DNA of 64,000 bases from Pseudomonadales bacterium. Lineage in GTDB: Bacteria; Pseudomonadota; Gammaproteobacteria; Pseudomonadales; Azotimanducaceae. The position numbers and the translations under genes are program-made. Below, piece after piece: positions 61,432-64,000 of the stretch. The DNA lies in the NCBI GenBank assembly GCA_012103505.1, contig WLWP01000001.1:2976001-3040000 (forward strand), written 5' to 3'. Each line of letters starts with the position of its first letter. Positions within the stretch are counted from its first letter, which is position 1. Below the pieces are notes generated by a model. It was not told where the DNA came from. It did not search any database and saw only the letters and a program-made list of their open reading frames with translations.

Positions 61432-64000
61432 TTAATCGGGGTCTGCTTCGGAGCCTGAATCAGGCACCGCGTCTGGACTCTCTGTATCTGGATTTTCTGC
61501 TTCTGCTTCTGCCGCTTCGACAGTTTCCTCAGCTATCCGTTCGACACTGTTCAGCTGTTCACCGGCCTTTAAGTTAATCAGGCGTACACCCTGAGTGTTA
61601 CGTCCAAGCACAGATATTTCATCCGCAGCCGTTCTCACAAGCGTGCCCATGTTGCTAATCAGCATGACTTCATCGCCGCTGTACACTTGCGACGCGCCAA
61701 CGAGCGCACCGTTTCGGTCCGATGTCTGCATGGCAATCACACCTTGTCCACCTCGCCCCTTAACCGGGAAGTCAGACACTTCTGTGCGTTTACCATAACC
61801 ATGCTCACTAGCGGTGAGCACAAAACCGTTATCCTGCGGGATTATCAGCGCGATCACTTGCTGATCGGCTCTCAGGCGGATGCCACGAACGCCACGTGCG
61901 GTTCGTCCCATAGCGCGGACGTCCGACTCTTTGAATCGTGCTGCCTTGCCAGAACTCGAAACGAGAAGGACGTCGCTAGTTCCGGATGTGATCTCCACAC
62001 CTACTAACGTATTACCTTCTTCAAGCTCTAGCGCTATCAATCCGCTGGGACGAGGACGAGAAAATTGCTCCAGGGGTGTCTTCTTGACGGTGCCATTCGC
62101 AGTCGCCATAAAGACGAATTGGTTTTCTTCAAAATCTTGGACCGGCATGATCGCCGTTATTCGCTCATCACCAGCCAAAGGCAAAATGTTGACCATAGGC
62201 CGACCCTTGGCGCCACGACTGCCCTGCGGTATCTGAAATACCTTAAGCCAATAAACTTTGCCAACATTAGAAAAGCAAAGCAGCATGTCATGTGAATTGG
62301 CAATGACTAAGTGTTCTACAAAGTCTTCATCTTTTACGCTGGTAGCAGCCTTGCCGCGGCCGCCACGCCGTTGCGCCTGATAAGTTGTCAACGGTTGAGT
62401 TTTGCCATAGCCCTGATGCGAAATGGTGACCACCAGATCTTCTTCCGTGATTAGATCCTCAACCGAAAGATCCTGTTGGGTGGCGACAATTTCAGTGCGA
62501 CGCTCATCTCCGTAGGTGTCCTTGATCTCTACAAGCTCATCCCGGATCACGCTTTGTAAACGTTCATCTGAATCAAGGATGTCGAGCAAATCCGCTATCT
62601 CATCCAAGACACCTTGGTAGTCTTCCATCAACTTGTCTTGTTCCATCGCGGTAAGGCGATGCAGTCGAATTTCCAAAATAGCTTGGGCTTGTTCTTCAGT
62701 AAGGCGGTACAAATTTTCGGTAAAGCCAAAGTCTTCAGACAAACCTTCTGGCCGACAGGCATCGGAACCGACCTTCTCTAGAAGCTCAAACAGGGAGTTT
62801 GCTTCCCAGCGACGCTCCATTAGCGCGACGCGGGCAACCGCAGCTGACGCCGACGCTCGAATCAATTCGATGACAGCATCAATGTTCGATAACGCAACGG
62901 CCTGCCCTTCTAAAATATGGCCTCGCTGGCGTGCACGCCGAAGCAGGTAGAGCGTACGTCTGATAACGACTTCGCGGCGATGCTTAAGGAACGCCTCGAG
63001 CATCTCCTTGAGATTGAGCAGCTTCGGTTGGCCATCCACCAACGCCACGCAATTAATACCAAACACTGACTGTAGTTGTGTTTGTGCATATAGATTATTC
63101 AGGATCACATCGCCCGAATCACCTCGACGTATCTCGATGACGACGCGCATACCATCTTTGTCTGACTCATCACGCAGTTCGGTGATGCCTTCGATCTTCT
63201 TATCTTTTACCAGCTCCGCGATCTTCTCGATCAAGCGGGCCTTATTAAGTTGGTAAGGAATCTCATGAATGATGATTCGTTCGCGGCCACTCTTATCTTC
63301 CTCGACCTCGGCACGCGCGCGCATGTATATCCGTCCGCGACCGCTTCGATACGCCTGCACTATGCCAGCCCGACCATTGATGATCCCTGCGGTAGGGAAA
63401 TCAGGTCCGGTAATGAACTCCATAAGTTCATCGATGGAAATCTCTGGGGTCTCGAGTAAGGCCAGACAACCATTGACCACTTCGGTGAGATTGTGTGGCG
63501 GGATATTTGTTGCCATTCCTACCGCAATCCCGGAACTACCGTTAACTAAGAGGTTCGGTACTCGCGTTGGCAAGACCTCCGGCATCGTTAACGTATCGTC
63601 GTAGTTCGCGACGAACTCAACAGTATCCTTATCCAGATCAGCTAAGAGCTCACCTGCGATCTTGGCCATTCGAATTTCGGTATAGCGCATCGCGGCTGGT
63701 GGATCACCATCGATAGATCCAAAGTTACCTTGGCCGTCGACCAGCTGGTAACGCATAGAAAATTCCTGCGCCATCCGAACGGCCGTTTCGTACACTGCCG
63801 AGTCACCGTGTGGGTGATACTTACCGATGACTTCACCGACGACACGGGCAGACTTCACGTAGGGGCGGTTGTAAGTGTTGTTCAGTTCCCTCATCGCGAA
63901 CAACACACGCTTGTGGACAGGTTTCAATCCATCACGAACATCGGGCAATGCGCGCCCAACAATGACGCTCATCGCGTAGTCCAAATAGGACTGACGCAGC
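61432..64000 (-). CDS. gyrA: DNA gyrase subunit A, 5' end cut by window
   Basis: About 856 residues are seen; by comparison with E. coli only some 20 N-terminal residues lie outside the window. The catalytic Tyr is in [13 protein letters not shown], and the quinolone-determining region reads [20 protein letters not shown]: Ser at position 83 (sensitive type) and Glu at 87, where E. coli has Asp. The GyrA box is QRRGGRGK, followed by six beta-pinwheel blades and an acidic tail ([11 protein letters not shown]). With GyrB it introduces negative supercoils. Confidence 0.98.
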   Translation of the reverse strand, partial: LRQSYLDYAMSVIVGRALPDVRDGLKPVHKRVLFAMRELNNTYNRPYVKSARVVGEVIGKYHPHGDSAVYETAVRMAQEFSMRYQLVDGQGNFGSIDGDPPAAMRYTEIRMAKIAGELLADLDKDTVEFVANYDDTLTMPEVLPTRVPNLLVNGSSGIAVGMATNIPPHNLTEVVNGCLALLETPEISIDELMEFITGPDFPTAGIINGRAGIVQAYRSGRGRIYMRARAEVEEDKSGRERIIIHEIPYQLNKARLIEKIAELVKDKKIEGITELRDESDKDGMRVVIEIRRGDSGDVILNNLYAQTQLQSVFGINCVALVDGQPKLLNLKEMLEAFLKHRREVVIRRTLYLLRRARQRGHILEGQAVALSNIDAVIELIRASASAAVARVALMERRWEANSLFELLEKVGSDACRPEGLSEDFGFTENLYRLTEEQAQAILEIRLHRLTAMEQDKLMEDYQGVLDEIADLLDILDSDERLQSVIRDELVEIKDTYGDERRTEIVATQQDLSVEDLITEEDLVVTISHQGYGKTQPLTTYQAQRRGGRGKAATSVKDEDFVEHLVIANSHDMLLCFSNVGKVYWLKVFQIPQGSRGAKGRPMVNILPLAGDERITAIMPVQDFEENQFVFMATANGTVKKTPLEQFSRPRPSGLIALELEEGNTLVGVEITSGTSDVLLVSSSGKAARFKESDVRAMGRTARGVRGIRLRADQQVIALIIPQDNGFVLTASEHGYGKRTEVSDFPVKGRGGQGVIAMQTSDRNGALVGASQVYSGDEVMLISNMGTLVRTAADEISVLGRNTQGVRLINLKAGEQLNSVERIAEETVEAAEAEAENPDTESPDAVPDSGSEADPD

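Overview
The window looks like a chromosomal piece of a gammaproteobacterium. The right end carries the block gyrA-serC-pheA-hisC-cmk-rpsA-ihfB-lapA-lapB, followed by comEA and a lipid-linked sugar (O-antigen type) cluster ending in wbpV-wbpL-wbpM-like genes. That arrangement is known from Pseudomonas and relatives. The left and middle parts hold two TonB-dependent receptors and many oxygenases, hydrolases and dehydrogenases, as in heterotrophs that feed on hydrophobic or cyclic natural products. I cannot name a genus.

Layout. (1) 1-4637: a minus-strand operon running VOC-fold protein, D-aminoacylase-like amidohydrolase, TauD/TfdA dioxygenase, MFS symporter (cut by the window edge). (2) 5055-32125: a composite genomic island bounded by an exact 48-bp direct repeat of the 3' part of tRNA-Asn(GTT); the intact tRNA is at 32079-32154. 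No integrase gene is visible. Inside are repeated junction-like elements at about 7.3, 16.9 and 18.2-18.3 kb, broken genes, an IS30-type fragment, and two catabolic gene sets. Set 1 (7.5-16.8 kb): broken AraC regulator, family VIII esterase, two SDRs, Baeyer-Villiger monooxygenase (BVMO), TonB receptor, PhyH-type dioxygenase, broken cupin. Set 2 (23.1-30.7 kb): second BVMO, secreted conserved protein, HSL-type esterase, a two-headed TetR regulator and a divergent TonB receptor. (3) 32.2-46.8 kb: chromosomal genes (GDPD, ferritin-like protein, M20 peptidase, SPOR/CBM9/DUF5916 outer-membrane protein with a di-haem peroxidase, MscS, TPR lipoprotein, thioesterase, Zn-ADH, nitronate monooxygenase, and a two-gene metalloprotease unit). 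(4) 46.8-53 kb: surface polysaccharide genes. (5) 53-64 kb: core block.

How the genes may work together. Each catabolic set has what is needed to import a hydrophobic substrate across the outer membrane, oxidise an alcohol to a ketone (SDR), insert oxygen to make an ester or lactone (BVMO) and hydrolyse it (esterase), with its own regulator. The substrate cannot be read from sequence. WbpM, WbpV and WbpL homologues would make and load a 2-acetamido-2,6-dideoxy sugar (QuiNAc or FucNAc type) on undecaprenyl phosphate for the glycosyltransferases upstream.

Oddities. Four genes (a membrane protein at 5.4 kb, AraC at 16.3 kb, a peptidase lipoprotein at 22.1 kb, a glycosyltransferase at 51.3 kb) each look intact apart from one apparent single-base frameshift, and the cupin at 7.7 kb is more decayed. 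Real decay and sequencing error cannot be told apart here. The rpsA leader shows GGA-loop hairpins like the known autoregulatory leader of gammaproteobacteria.
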